From CAWDYA01 sp963806495 (GTDB taxonomy: Bacteria; Acidobacteriota; Polarisedimenticolia; JACPZX01; DASXTC01), in NCBI GenBank assembly GCA_963806495.1, contig CAWDYA010000007.1, forward strand, positions 62,001 to 126,000: a stretch of DNA of 64,000 nt, given 5' to 3'. Below, piece by piece: positions 9,742 to 18,953 of the stretch. The notes beneath the pieces were generated by a model. It saw nothing but the letters and a program-made list of their open reading frames with translations, had not been told where the DNA came from and searched no databases. The translations under genes and the position numbers were made by a program. Numbering within the stretch: the first letter of the stretch is position 1; each line of letters starts with the position of its first letter.

Positions 9742-11562
9742 ATGAGATTCCGAGTCGCCATCGGCCTCATCGCGCTGCAGGCTCTGGCATCCGCGGCCTC
9801 GGTGCAGGCTGCTCCGCCCGCCGCCGGCGCGCAGCAGGATCTTGCCGAGGCACGCCGGCTCTTCACGGCGAACCTCGATGCCATCCGCCACCGGGATCGT
9901 ACGGCATACCTTGCATGCTATCTGCAGGCCGACACGCTGGCGCGCGCGGGTCCCGACGGCCTCCGGCTCGGATACCGCGGGCATGCAGAGCAGTCGACGG
10001 ACGACTCCTGGCCCGACCGTTTCGAGGGATACGATCTGCGGCTCGTGCCTGTGCGTCCCGGCGTGGTGTACGGGACCTACCGTTACCGTGTGATGTACGG
10101 CGAGGACGAGAGCGAGGGTCTTTCGGAGAGGTTGTTCGTCAGGACGGACGATGGCTGGCGCATCGCGGTCACCTCGGCCTTCCCGGCGCCGCCGGGCACG
10201 CCGCCTCCCCCGCGCGCCCTCGTCGGCGCACACCTCGTCGACGGCACGGGTGCACCACCCGAGGCGGATGCCGTGGTGCTCATGCGCGACGGGCTGATCG
10301 AGTGCGCGGGCAGCCGCGCCACCTGTGCCGTGCCGGACGGGGTGGACGTCCTCAACCTGAGCGGCTTCTGGATCACGCCCGGTCTCGTGGACGCTCACGT
10401 CCATTTCTCCCAGACCGGCTGGGCCGATGGGAGACCGGACGCCCTCGACCTGCGCGACCGCTATCCCTATGACCAGGTCGAGGCGGATCTGGAGGCGAGC
10501 CCGGAGCGGTTCTTCCGCTCCTATCTGTGCTCCGGAGTGACCGCGGTGTTCGACGTGGGCGGGTACCCGTGGACCTGGTCGCTGCGGGATCGCGCCGAGC
10601 GGGACACCCGGGCTCCGCACGTGAGCGCGGCCGGGCCACTGCTCTCCACGCTGGATCACTGGCTCAATCTGCCGGCGGAGCGGCAATTCATCTATCTGGA
10701 CGGCGAGGAAACGGCGCGCAGAGGAGTCCGGTATCTCGCGGCCGGGAAGACCGATGCGGTGAAGGTCTGGTTCATCCCCCCGGCCGAGGACAAGTTCGCG
10801 GCCGTGGCGGCCGCCGTCGAGGCGGCGGGCGACGAGGCGCGCCGTCTCGGCATCCCGATGATCGTACATGCCACCGAGCTGCGCGAGGCGAAGGAGGCGC
10901 TGCGCGCGGGCGCCCGGGTTCTCGTCCACAGCGTGTGGGATCAGCCGGTGGACGACGAGTTCATCGCTCTGGCACGGAAGAACCATGCGATCTATTGCCC
11001 CACGCTCACCGTGATCGACGGCTACCAGCGGATGTTCGCCGCGGCGCTCGCGGGCCGGGAGCCGGTCGTCGACGACCCGCACAACTGCGTCGACGCCAGG
11101 ACACGAGCCCACGTGGCCGCGACCGCCGGCGCGGGCGCGCCGGGCGTGACGGCCGAGGCTCTCGATCGGAGGGCTGCGCAGACCGCCGAGCGGCACAGGG
11201 TGATGGCCGCCAACCTGAAGCGTGTGTCCGATGCCGGCATCACCATCGCCATGGGCACGGATGCCGGCAATCCCCTGACGCTGCACGGTCCTTCGGTGTA
11301 TGCCGAGATGGAGGCGATGCAGGCGGCGGGGCTCACGCCGATGCAGGTGCTGGTCGCCTCGACGCGGGGCGGAGCGATCGCGATGGGAAAGGAGGACAGG
11401 CTCGGCACCGTTGAGGCGGGCAAGGCGGCGGACCTCCTCGTCCTCGCCGCGGATCCGACCGAAGACGCGGGCGGCTTCCGGAAGGTGCAGTTCGTCGTGC
11501 GTGGGGGCGAGTTGCGGCCGGTCGAGGAGCTCGCGGCGCCCGTCGTCAGCGGGGGCGATTGA
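9742..11562 (+). CDS. Exported amidohydrolase with N-terminal NTF2-like domain
   Basis: A 606-residue protein: signal peptide (cleavage near VQAAPP), then about 115 residues resembling a SnoaL/DUF4440 (NTF2-like) domain, then an amidohydrolase-superfamily TIM barrel. The barrel shows GLVDAHVHFS (metal-binding HxH), a Lys in DAVKVWFIP at the bridging-lysine position, MIVHATE and VLVHSVWD histidines, and MGTDAGNPLT with the final Asp. The composite beta-sandwich ends in KAADLLVLAADP. Such enzymes hydrolyse cyclic amides or peptides; the substrate cannot be told. The NTF2-like fusion is unusual. It converges on the DUF885 gene. Confidence 0.82.
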   Translation: MRFRVAIGLIALQALASAASVQAAPPAAGAQQDLAEARRLFTANLDAIRHRDRTAYLACYLQADTLARAGPDGLRLGYRGHAEQSTDDSWPDRFEGYDLRLVPVRPGVVYGTYRYRVMYGEDESEGLSERLFVRTDDGWRIAVTSAFPAPPGTPPPPRALVGAHLVDGTGAPPEADAVVLMRDGLIECAGSRATCAVPDGVDVLNLSGFWITPGLVDAHVHFSQTGWADGRPDALDLRDRYPYDQVEADLEASPERFFRSYLCSGVTAVFDVGGYPWTWSLRDRAERDTRAPHVSAAGPLLSTLDHWLNLPAERQFIYLDGEETARRGVRYLAAGKTDAVKVWFIPPAEDKFAAVAAAVEAAGDEARRLGIPMIVHATELREAKEALRAGARVLVHSVWDQPVDDEFIALARKNHAIYCPTLTVIDGYQRMFAAALAGREPVVDDPHNCVDARTRAHVAATAGAGAPGVTAEALDRRAAQTAERHRVMAANLKRVSDAGITIAMGTDAGNPLTLHGPSVYAEMEAMQAAGLTPMQVLVASTRGGAIAMGKEDRLGTVEAGKAADLLVLAADPTEDAGGFRKVQFVVRGGELRPVEELAAPVVSGGD

Positions 11563-13218
11563 GGCGCGAGGCGATATCCACTCGTCGACCACACGGTCGA
11601 GCAGCCCCAGGGGGAGCGCCCCGCTCCCCAGGACCGTCTCGTGGAACGCACCAATGTCGAAGCCTTCGCCGAGCCGTTCCTTCGCCCGGCTCCGCATCGC
11701 CAGGATCGCCATCCGATCGATCTTGTAGGCGCACGCCTGCCCAGGCATCATGACGTACCTGTCCACTTCGGCGATCAGCTCGGTGCGCGGCATGCCGGTC
11801 ACCCCCTCCATGTACTCGACGGCGGTCTGCCGGCTCCAGCGCAGCGCGTGGATCCCGGTGTCCACGACGAGCCGGGCGGAGCGCCAGATCTGGCCGCTCA
11901 GGTAGCCGAGGCAATCGTACGGGTCCTCCATGAGGCCGGATTCTGCGGCGAGCTGCTCGGCATACGGCGCCCAGCCCTCCGAACAGGCCGTGAACGGCAG
12001 CACCCGCCGGAACAGCGGCAGCCCGGTCAGCTCCTGTGCGAGACCAATCTGCGTGTGGTGCCCGGGAATCGCTTCGTGACAGGCCAGGGTGCGGATGGAG
12101 AACCGGGGGAGCCGGCTCATGTCGCCGAGGTTGACGTACAGGATCGCCGGCTTCGAGTGGTCCAGCGGTCCCGGCTGGTACGAGGCGACGGGCGCGTCCC
12201 GCTCCCGGGACGCAGGGAGGCGCTCGACGACGAGGGCCGCCTTCGGGCGGCGCGGGAAGAGATCCCGGGTGAGGCGTTCGGTCTCAGCGATGATGGTCCG
12301 GAAATCCTCGAGGATCCGCTCGCGTCCCGCGCCGTCGTCACAGAGGAACCGCGGCATCCGGTTCCACCGTGACATGATCTCGGCCGGACGCGGGCCGGTC
12401 TCGCCCAGATCCTCCAGCAGAACGCGCATCTCCTCTTCCAGACGGGCCACCTCGCCTCGCCCCGCCTCGTGCACCGCGGCGGGCGCCAGGTCGAGCGTGG
12501 TGTGGTGTCTCAGGAGCCATGTGTAGTACGCTTCACCGTCGGGCAGGCGCCAGACGCCGTCGTTGTCGCCCGCCCCGTCCGCGAGGCGCCGGCATGCCGC
12601 AGCGAGCCGCAGACCCGCCGGGCGGACGATGTCGGCGAGAAGCCCGTCCAGTCGCACGAGAAGCCGGCGCAGACGATCGGCGTCGATGTCCGGCAGCCCG
12701 CGAGCCCGCGTTTCGAGATGCGTGCGCAGCGGGTGTTCGCCGGGTCCGGATCCCGCGAGCCGCAGCGCCCCCTCGGCCGCCCGGTCCAGGACGAACCGGG
12801 GCGGCAGGAGGCTCTCCTGTCGGCGCCGTTCCATCCCCTCGATCACCTGATCGAGAACGCGGCCGAACGAGGCGATTCGATCGAGGTAGCATCGTGCATC
12901 TTCTACGTCGTCGATCCGGTGCACGTTGATCATGAAGTCGGGCAGCTCGACCTGCACGCCGGTGAGTGGATTGACCGGGCAATCGTGGAACAGGAACCGC
13001 GCGCCTTCGCGATGGTCCAGCATGAACCATTCGAGCGTCCGGGCGGAGAGCCGCCGGTCCGGCCGCAGGGAGGGCAGGTCATGGCGGCGCAGCACGGCGA
13101 GCTGGCGGCTTACCCGGCGCGCTTCACGCGCGGCGAAGGCGGGGGAGTAGTCGTCGAGGCGGCTGCAGTGCCAACGGATGCCCCATCGCTCGAGCAGGTG
13201 AGCCTGGGAGAGGAGCAT
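11546..13218 (-). CDS. DUF885 family protein
   Basis: A DUF885 protein, a family with a gluzincin-type metallopeptidase fold. Key motif: ACHEAIPGHH, an HExxGHH-like zinc site, followed by SEGWAPYAE (third-ligand Glu) and MMPGQACAYKIDRM. The reading frame is probably damaged at both ends. Near 11573-11577 removing a repeated AT gives WIASRLNRPR and a stop at 11546, whereas the frame as given runs on antisense through the next gene. Upstream of 13218, VVLLLTAAWFVV at about 13300-13335 lies in another frame and may be the real membrane-targeting N-terminus. The role is presumably peptide hydrolysis outside the cytoplasm; substrate unknown. Confidence 0.75.
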
Positions 13219-13448
13219 CGGTCGCCGCAGGGCCGCCAGGATCGTGACACGGGTGAAGTAGAGATCGAATCCACAATGGCCGGAGACGGCGCGTGCGGAC
13301 GACGAACCAGGCGGCGGTCAGCAGGAGCACCACCATGGCCGCCCGCGTCACGGGAGCTCGGCTTCGGTCAGCCGGACGGCCACGAACGCGCTGTGCAGAC
13401 ACACACGGTGATCCTACCATGCCCGGCCCGGGGGCCGGAGAGAGGTGA

Positions 13449-14753
13449 ATGATTCCCGACACACCCCCACGCATCGTGATACTCGGCGGCGGGTTCGGCG
13501 GCCTGTATGCCGCGCGTGCCCTGAAGCGGGCACCGGTGCGCGTCACCCTGGTGGATCGACGCAACCACCATCTCTTCCTGCCGCTGCTGTACCAGGTCGC
13601 CACGGCGGGTCTGAGCCCGGGCGACATCGCTCGCCCCATACGCAGGATCCTGAGGCGTCAGAGCAACGCGGAAGTCATACTGGGTGAGGCGCGGCAGATC
13701 GACCTCGACGTCCGACGGGTGAGACTCGAAAAGGAGGCGCTGGACTACGACTACCTGATTCTCGCGGCCGGCTCGCGAGTCTCCTACTTCGGGCATGACG
13801 ACTGGTCCAGGCTCGCCCCGGGTCTCTCCAGCATCGACGATGCCCTCGAGGTCCGCAGGAGAGTCCTGCTGGCCTACGAGGCGGCCGAGCGCGAGACCGA
13901 CGACGGACGCCGCCGCAATCTGCTCACCTTCGTCATCGTCGGTGGCGGACCGACCGGTGTGGAGCTGGCGGGGGCGATCGGGGAGATGGCACGACTCGCG
14001 CTGGCGCGTGACTTCAGGCGAATCGACCCGACCACCACGCGGGTCGTTCTCGTGGAGGGCGGCGAGCGATCCTGCCGCAGTTTCCCGCGAGTCTTTCCCG
14101 TCGCGCGAACAGCGCGCTCGAGCACCTCGGCGTGGAGGTGCGAACCGGCCGGCACGTCACATCGGTCGATGGGGACGGGGTGCTCATCGGCGAGGAGCGG
14201 ATCATGGCCGGGACCGTGCTGTGGGCCGCGGGGGTCGGCGGCTCGCCGCTCGGAGCCGGTCTCGGTGTCGAGACCACTCGAATCGGGCCGGGTGAAGGTC
14301 GGGCCGGACCTCTCGCTCCCGGGACACCCGGAGGTGTTCGTGGTGGGGGATCTGGCCGCGGTGCCTGACGGGGACGGGCTGGTGCCCGCGCTCGCCCCGG
14401 CGGCCATTCAGGAGGGACGGCACGCCGCACGCAACATCATCCGCAGCCTCGGAGACCGGCCGCGTCTCCCTTTCCGGTACGTCAATCGCGGTATCCTGGC
14501 CACCGTGGGGCGCGCGGCGGGCGTGGCCGACTTCGGGCGGGTCAGGCTGTGGGGGTTCCCGGCCTGGGTCGCCTGGCTCCTCATTCATATCTTCTTCCTG
14601 ATAGGTTTCAGGAACCGGGTGGTCGTGATGTTCCAGTGGGCCTGGGCCTATCTGACGTACGAGAGGGGCGCGCGTCTGGTCACGGGCGACGCGGATGCGA
14701 TGCGGCGACGCCTTCCCGAGACGGATCGGGACCAGCGACGGCCGTCAGCGTGA
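13449..14753 (+). CDS. ndh: Type II NADH:quinone dehydrogenase, compensating frameshifts
   Basis: A membrane-peripheral flavoprotein that oxidises NADH and reduces quinone without proton pumping. It has the FAD-binding GGGFGGLYAA near the N-terminus, the NADH-binding VIVGGGPTGVELAGAI, and the second FAD motif VFVVGDLAAVPD. The C-terminal hydrophobic anchor LIHIFFLIGFRNR is typical. The stretch from about 14070 to 14288 is read in the wrong frame: a missing C at about 14070 and an extra C at about 14288. In the other frame it encodes ILPQFPASLSRRA and VLWAAGVGGSPL, exactly what the family has there. The start ATG follows GAGAGGTG. Confidence 0.85.
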   Translation: MIPDTPPRIVILGGGFGGLYAARALKRAPVRVTLVDRRNHHLFLPLLYQVATAGLSPGDIARPIRRILRRQSNAEVILGEARQIDLDVRRVRLEKEALDYDYLILAAGSRVSYFGHDDWSRLAPGLSSIDDALEVRRRVLLAYEAAERETDDGRRRNLLTFVIVGGGPTGVELAGAIGEMARLALARDFRRIDPTTTRVVLVEGGERSCRSFPRVFPVARTARSSTSAWRCEPAGTSHRSMGTGCSSARSGSWPGPCCGPRGSAARRSEPVSVSRPLESGRVKVGPDLSLPGHPEVFVVGDLAAVPDGDGLVPALAPAAIQEGRHAARNIIRSLGDRPRLPFRYVNRGILATVGRAAGVADFGRVRLWGFPAWVAWLLIHIFFLIGFRNRVVVMFQWAWAYLTYERGARLVTGDADAMRRRLPETDRDQRRPSA

Positions 14754-16227
14754 CCCGGGGGCCATCGCTCCGGTCTCTCCCCCGGACCCCTGCGGTCCCC
14801 ACCCGGTCAGGCTGACCGCTATCACCAGGGCGGCGCTGATCAGCACGGCGGCCGCCTTGATGTCGAGACGATCGTTGAGCGCGGGTACGTTGTTCCACAC
14901 GATGGCGGCGGTCATTCCGCCCAGCATGCCCGCCAGGGCGCCCGCCCATGTCGTGCGGCGCCACCAGAGCGAGAACAGCAGCGCGGGACCGAAGGAGGCG
15001 CCCAGCCCGCTCCATGCGTAGGCGACCATCGTGTCGATGAGCGTCAATCCGTGCAGCGCCAGCACCGCCAGCCAGAACGCCACGCAGGAGACCAGCACCG
15101 TGGTGACGCGCGAGTAGAGGACGAGCCGCTTCGGGGGCGCATCCGGCCGGAAGAGCCTCACGTAGATGTCCTCCACCACGGTGGAGGTCACGACCAGGAG
15201 CTGGCTGTCGGCGGTGGACATCATGGCCGCCGTGGCGCCGGCGATCATCAGTCCGGCCAGCCAGCCGGGAACGAGCGCCTTGGCGAGCAGCGGCATCACC
15301 TGCTCGGGGTCGGCCAGACCGGGCCCGAACCAGGCCAGCCCCACGATCCCGATCATCGGCGCTCCCCAGTAGGACAGCAGCACCCAGCCCATGGCGATCG
15401 AGCCGCCGGCCCGCAGCTCGGACGTGCGACGGATCGCCATGTAGCGGGTGAGCAGGTGCGGCTGGCCGAGGTAGCCGAACCCCCACGAGAGCCCTCCCAC
15501 GACGACGCCGAACACGAACGCGTAGCCCACCTGCCCGCCGCTCATGGTGAGGAACCCGGGCCCTCGGGCCGCCAGCTTCCCGATCAGCGCGCTCGGCCCG
15601 CCCAGCTCGAACAGGCCGACGAGAGGCAGGATCACCGCGACCGCGGTCATGAGCAGGCCCTGGACCACGTCCGTCCAGGCGACCGCGAGGAAGCCGCCCA
15701 TCAGCGTGTAGAAGACCACCACGGTGGCGCCAATCACGATCCCCCAGAACGGCTCCAGGCCGAAGGTGGCGTTGAGTATCTTGCCCGCTCCGTGCATCTG
15801 CGCCGCGACATAGGCGGTGTAGAACACGAGGATCACGATCATGGAGATCAGCCGCAGGATGCGGGTGCGGTCCTTGAAACCGCAGCTCGAAGTAGTCGGG
15901 GATGGTGAGCGCGCCCATCCGCGCGGTCGCGCGGCGCAGCGGCATGGCGATGAAGGTCCACGAGGCGAGGATGCCGGCCGCGATCCCGATCACGGACCAG
16001 TACTGGGTGAAGCCGAGTCCGTAGGCGGCGCCGGGGAGCCCGAGCAGGAACCAGGCCGATTCGCCCGAGGCGCGCTCGGAGATCGCCGAGACCCAGGGGC
16101 CGAGACGCCGTCCGCCGAGCACGAAGTCGTCCAGGGTATGCATGTAGCGGTAGGCGGCGATCCCCACGCCCAGCATCACGAGGAGATAGAGGATAAGACC
16201 CGCGAGGATCGCCGGATCCCCGGTCAA
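14745..16227 (-). CDS. putP: PutP-type sodium:solute symporter, one frameshift
   Basis: A sodium/proline symporter-like member of the SSS family with about a dozen membrane segments. It begins at a TTG (16227) with GGAG upstream; the first helix is AGLILYLLVMLGVG, then LGGRRLGPWVSAIS and the conserved ERASGESAWFLLGLPG. A single extra T at about 15886 (TTTCAAG where TTCAAG is expected) shifts the frame between ELRF and KDRTRIL. After it the protein continues through VFYTLMGGFLAVAWTDVVQG and MMSTADSQLLVVTS to the end. The substrate is probably proline, but this is by family only. Its start overlaps the stop of a tiny membrane protein gene, and it overlaps the ndh 3' end by nine bases on the other strand. 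Confidence 0.85.
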
Positions 16228-16334
16228 TCGTCGCTCCGGCCGCGGTTGAAGCGGAAGGCGATCACCGCGAGAGCGGCGAGCAGCAGCCAGGAGCCGAGCA
16301 CGATCACGATCGTCGACAGCGGCAGACCGGACAT
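16224..16334 (-). CDS. 36-residue membrane protein, symporter accessory candidate
   Basis: A short ORF, ATG at 16334, TGA overlapping the TTG start of the symporter (GATTGACC). The product has one predicted helix, STIVIVLGSWLLLAALAVIA, flanked by a short N-terminus and a basic then acidic tail (RFNRGRSDD). Known analogues are the MetS small subunit of NSS transporters and the small accessory proteins of some SSS symporters. Overlap with putP supports coupled translation. The ribosome binding site is weak, so expression may depend on a near-leaderless start. Confidence rests on position, overlap and composition, not on a recognised family. Confidence 0.6.
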   Translation of the reverse strand: MSGLPLSTIVIVLGSWLLLAALAVIAFRFNRGRSDD

Positions 16335-16383
16335 GGGGGCGCATTCTATCAGCCACGACACGGCGAGGAAAGCCGGCCCGGGG

Positions 16384-16413
16384 TTGCCGGCCGCGGCTGC
16401 ATCGGCCTATAGT
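16384..16413 (+). promoter_or_regulatory. Sigma70-type promoter, probably leaderless CAP mRNA
   Basis: TTGCCG (16384-16389), an 18-base spacer and TATAGT (16408-16413) form a good promoter. The GTG start codon at 16421 lies eight bases after the -10, where transcription would begin, and no Shine-Dalgarno fits between, so the transcript is probably leaderless. Confidence 0.55.
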
Positions 16414-16420
16414 CCCGGGC

Positions 16421-17236
16421 GTGATCCTCGCGCATGGTGCCCTCGTGTTCGTCGCCTTCCTGGCCGGGACGCTTCCCGCAGCGGGAGGCGCCGCGACACC
16501 GGGGCGCAACGAGAGCTTTCTGCTCGATCTGGTCAACGGTGAGAGGACCGCCCGCGGGCTCCAGCCCCTGGCATGGGAGCCGACGCTGGCGCGTCTCGCG
16601 AGGGACCACGCCGCCGACATGCGGTCGATGGGACGGGCGACCCACCATTCGAGCCGCGACGGCGGCACGTTTCCCGACCGGCTCGCCGGGACGGACCTGA
16701 GGGTGAGGATGGCGGCGGAGAACGTGGCGCTGGACCGTGACGTTCGAAGTGCCCATCGCGGGCTCATGGCGTCACCCGGTCACCGCGCCAACATCCTCAA
16801 CGGTGAGCTCGACTCGATGGGGATCGGCCTCGCCCGCGATGACGAAGGCTCGGTCTACGTCGTGGAGGATTTCGCGGCGCGCATCGTCCGTCTCACAGAC
16901 GAGCAGGCGGCGCGCGCGATCCGCGACGCGATCCGCAGCGATCCATCGGGCTGCTGCGGCACGGGGTTCGAAGAGGTGGAGAGGCTCTCGGAGCGGATGG
17001 CGGGAGCTCTGGAGCGCCTGATCGGAAGCGACTCCGTCAATCTCGACGGAATCGCACTCGACGGGCCCTCGTGGATCTACTCGTACACAACGATGGACCC
17101 GGCCCGGCTGCCGGCACAGGTGGCGCGCCGGCTCCCTCAGGCGCGCAGCTATGGAATGGCCGTCTCGTTTGCGCGGAGCCGGTCCTATCCGTTCGGCACC
17201 TACTGGGTGGTGGTAGCCCTGGTGCGGGGTCCCTGA
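16421..17236 (+). CDS. Secreted CAP (SCP/PR1) domain protein
   Basis: A 271-residue exported protein: signal peptide (residues 1-24, ending AAGGAA), then a CAP domain beginning LLDLVNGERTARGLQPLAWE and LARDHAADM, with the HRANIL motif (GHRANILNG) typical of bacterial YkwD-like proteins. The C-terminal half, from about residue 165, has no domain I recognise; it includes a CC pair and ends with a hydrophobic YWVVVALVRGP. CAP proteins act in the cell envelope, but their biochemical role is usually unknown. The gene has its own promoter and is followed 12 bases later by the sugar dehydrogenase gene, suggesting an operon. Confidence 0.82.
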   Translation: MILAHGALVFVAFLAGTLPAAGGAATPGRNESFLLDLVNGERTARGLQPLAWEPTLARLARDHAADMRSMGRATHHSSRDGGTFPDRLAGTDLRVRMAAENVALDRDVRSAHRGLMASPGHRANILNGELDSMGIGLARDDEGSVYVVEDFAARIVRLTDEQAARAIRDAIRSDPSGCCGTGFEEVERLSERMAGALERLIGSDSVNLDGIALDGPSWIYSYTTMDPARLPAQVARRLPQARSYGMAVSFARSRSYPFGTYWVVVALVRGP

Positions 17237-17248
17237 GGAGGACACGGA

Positions 17249-18844
17249 ATGGCACGGCACCTCGGAAGGTTGCTCGACGCGCTGATCGTGCCGGTCTGTC
17301 TCGCGGCGGCGGTCACCACCGCGCCAGGCCAGGTCTGCGACGGCATCTCGACCGCCCCGGAGACGCCGCTCACCACCGTGCTCGTCGCCAACGGATTGAC
17401 GCGGCCCGTGTTCGCGACGGCGCCTCCGGGCGACGCCGACAGGCTCTTCATCGTGGAGCAGGACGGTCTGATCCGGATCCTGAAGGGAGGCGCCCTCCTG
17501 CCGGCCCCCTTCCTCGACCTTGGCGCCGTGACCCGCTCGCCGGCCGACGGGGGCGGCAACGAGCAGGGGCTGCTCGGACTGGCGTTCCATCCCGGCTACG
17601 CATCCAACGGCTGGTTCTTCGTGTACCACACCACGAGCGCCGGCACCGCCAACGTCGTGGAAAGGTACTCGAGGTCGGCCGCGGACCCGAATCTCGCCGA
17701 TCCGTCGTCGGTGCAGACGGTGATCACGTTCCTGCATCCGAACTACACGAACCACAACGGCGGCATGATCGCGTTCGGCCCGGCGGACGGATACCTCTAC
17801 ATCGGCACCGGGGACGGCGGCAGCAGCTGCGATCCATCGAACAACGCCCAGGACGGACACTCCAATCTTGGCAAGATTCTACGGATCGACGTGGACTCGC
17901 TCCCGTACAGCATTCCGGCCGGCAACCCCTTCACCGGCTCCGCCGATCCCCTCGCTCTGGTCAACGACGAGATCTGGGCCCTCGGGCTGCGCAACCCGTG
18001 GCGGTTCTCCTTCGCCGGTCCCGGCTTCACCGATCCGTCCGACCTGTACATCGGGGACGTGGGGCAGGGAGCACGCGAGGAGATCGACGTGCTGCCCGGA
18101 ACGGATCCCGGCGGGGCCAACTTCGGGTGGGACAAGTATGAAGGGCTGGCATGCCCGAATCCGTCGTGCGGGAGCGCCAACTGCGTGGTCCCGGACTACG
18201 TCCCGCCGGTGCTCGACTACGATCACTCGGGCGGCGCCTGCTCGGTGACGGGCGGCTATGTGTACGGGGGATGCCGGATGCCGGGGTTGACCGGCACCTA
18301 CTTCTACGCCGATTTCTGCGCCGCCTTCATCCGCTCGTTCGTCCTGTCGGGTCTGACGCCGATCGACATGCGGGACAGGACGGCCGAACTCGCGCCGGCG
18401 GGAGGCGGCAATATCGGCCTGATCACATCGTTCGGCCGGGATGCGCGCGGCGAGATCCTCATCCTGGACCGCGGGGCGACACCGGGCGAGGGCGCGATGT
18501 ACGCCATCGTGCCGATCCTGTCCCATCTCGAAGTGTCGGGACCGGGCGCGGAGCCGTTCGCCCCGGGCGGCGCCTCATGGGCCTGGGAGGATCTGCAGGC
18601 GACGTCCAGGTACCCGATCGCGTCATACCGGGTCTATCGCGGCGACACGACCGGCGCCGGCACCTTCGTCTGCGTCCACGAGTCGACCACGCCGGCGTGG
18701 CCGGGCGGCGATCCGGCCGTTCCCGCCGCGGGGGAGGGGTATTCGTACCTGGTTACGGCGCTCGACGCCACCGGCGAGGAGACCACTCCGGGAGTGACTT
18801 CGGCGGGCTCCCCGCGCGCTCTCTCCACGGCGGCGTGCCCCTGA
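17249..18844 (+). CDS. PQQ-dependent-type soluble sugar dehydrogenase
   Basis: An exported six-bladed beta-propeller of the GDH/YliI family that oxidises aldoses with PQQ in the periplasm. After the signal peptide come LTRPVFATAPPGD, a GNEQGLLGLAFHP motif, HNGGMIAFGPADGYLYIGTG (catalytic-His region), WALGLRNPWRFSF and GDVGQGAREEID. The C-terminal 110 residues form a fibronectin-like module (YPIASYRVYRG, YSYLVTALD) ending ALSTAACP, similar to two other exported proteins in this window. No PQQ synthesis genes are nearby, so the cofactor assignment rests on family. Ribosome binding site GAGGA before ATG at 17249. Confidence 0.85.
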   Translation: MARHLGRLLDALIVPVCLAAAVTTAPGQVCDGISTAPETPLTTVLVANGLTRPVFATAPPGDADRLFIVEQDGLIRILKGGALLPAPFLDLGAVTRSPADGGGNEQGLLGLAFHPGYASNGWFFVYHTTSAGTANVVERYSRSAADPNLADPSSVQTVITFLHPNYTNHNGGMIAFGPADGYLYIGTGDGGSSCDPSNNAQDGHSNLGKILRIDVDSLPYSIPAGNPFTGSADPLALVNDEIWALGLRNPWRFSFAGPGFTDPSDLYIGDVGQGAREEIDVLPGTDPGGANFGWDKYEGLACPNPSCGSANCVVPDYVPPVLDYDHSGGACSVTGGYVYGGCRMPGLTGTYFYADFCAAFIRSFVLSGLTPIDMRDRTAELAPAGGGNIGLITSFGRDARGEILILDRGATPGEGAMYAIVPILSHLEVSGPGAEPFAPGGASWAWEDLQATSRYPIASYRVYRGDTTGAGTFVCVHESTTPAWPGGDPAVPAAGEGYSYLVTALDATGEETTPGVTSAGSPRALSTAACP

Positions 18845-18953
18845 TCCACCCGCCAGGGTCGACACCGCTCCGGGGCATCCCGTATCATGCGCGCATCGGC
18901 GGACGCGCGGTGACGCCCGCACTCATCCCACAGGCACGCACGAAAGGGACGCC

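Noticed and set aside
9337..11545. In-frame continuation of the DUF885 protein through the antisense of the amidohydrolase
   Set aside because: Lacks any family similarity and has the composition of an antisense frame; the missing stop is better explained by a small indel.
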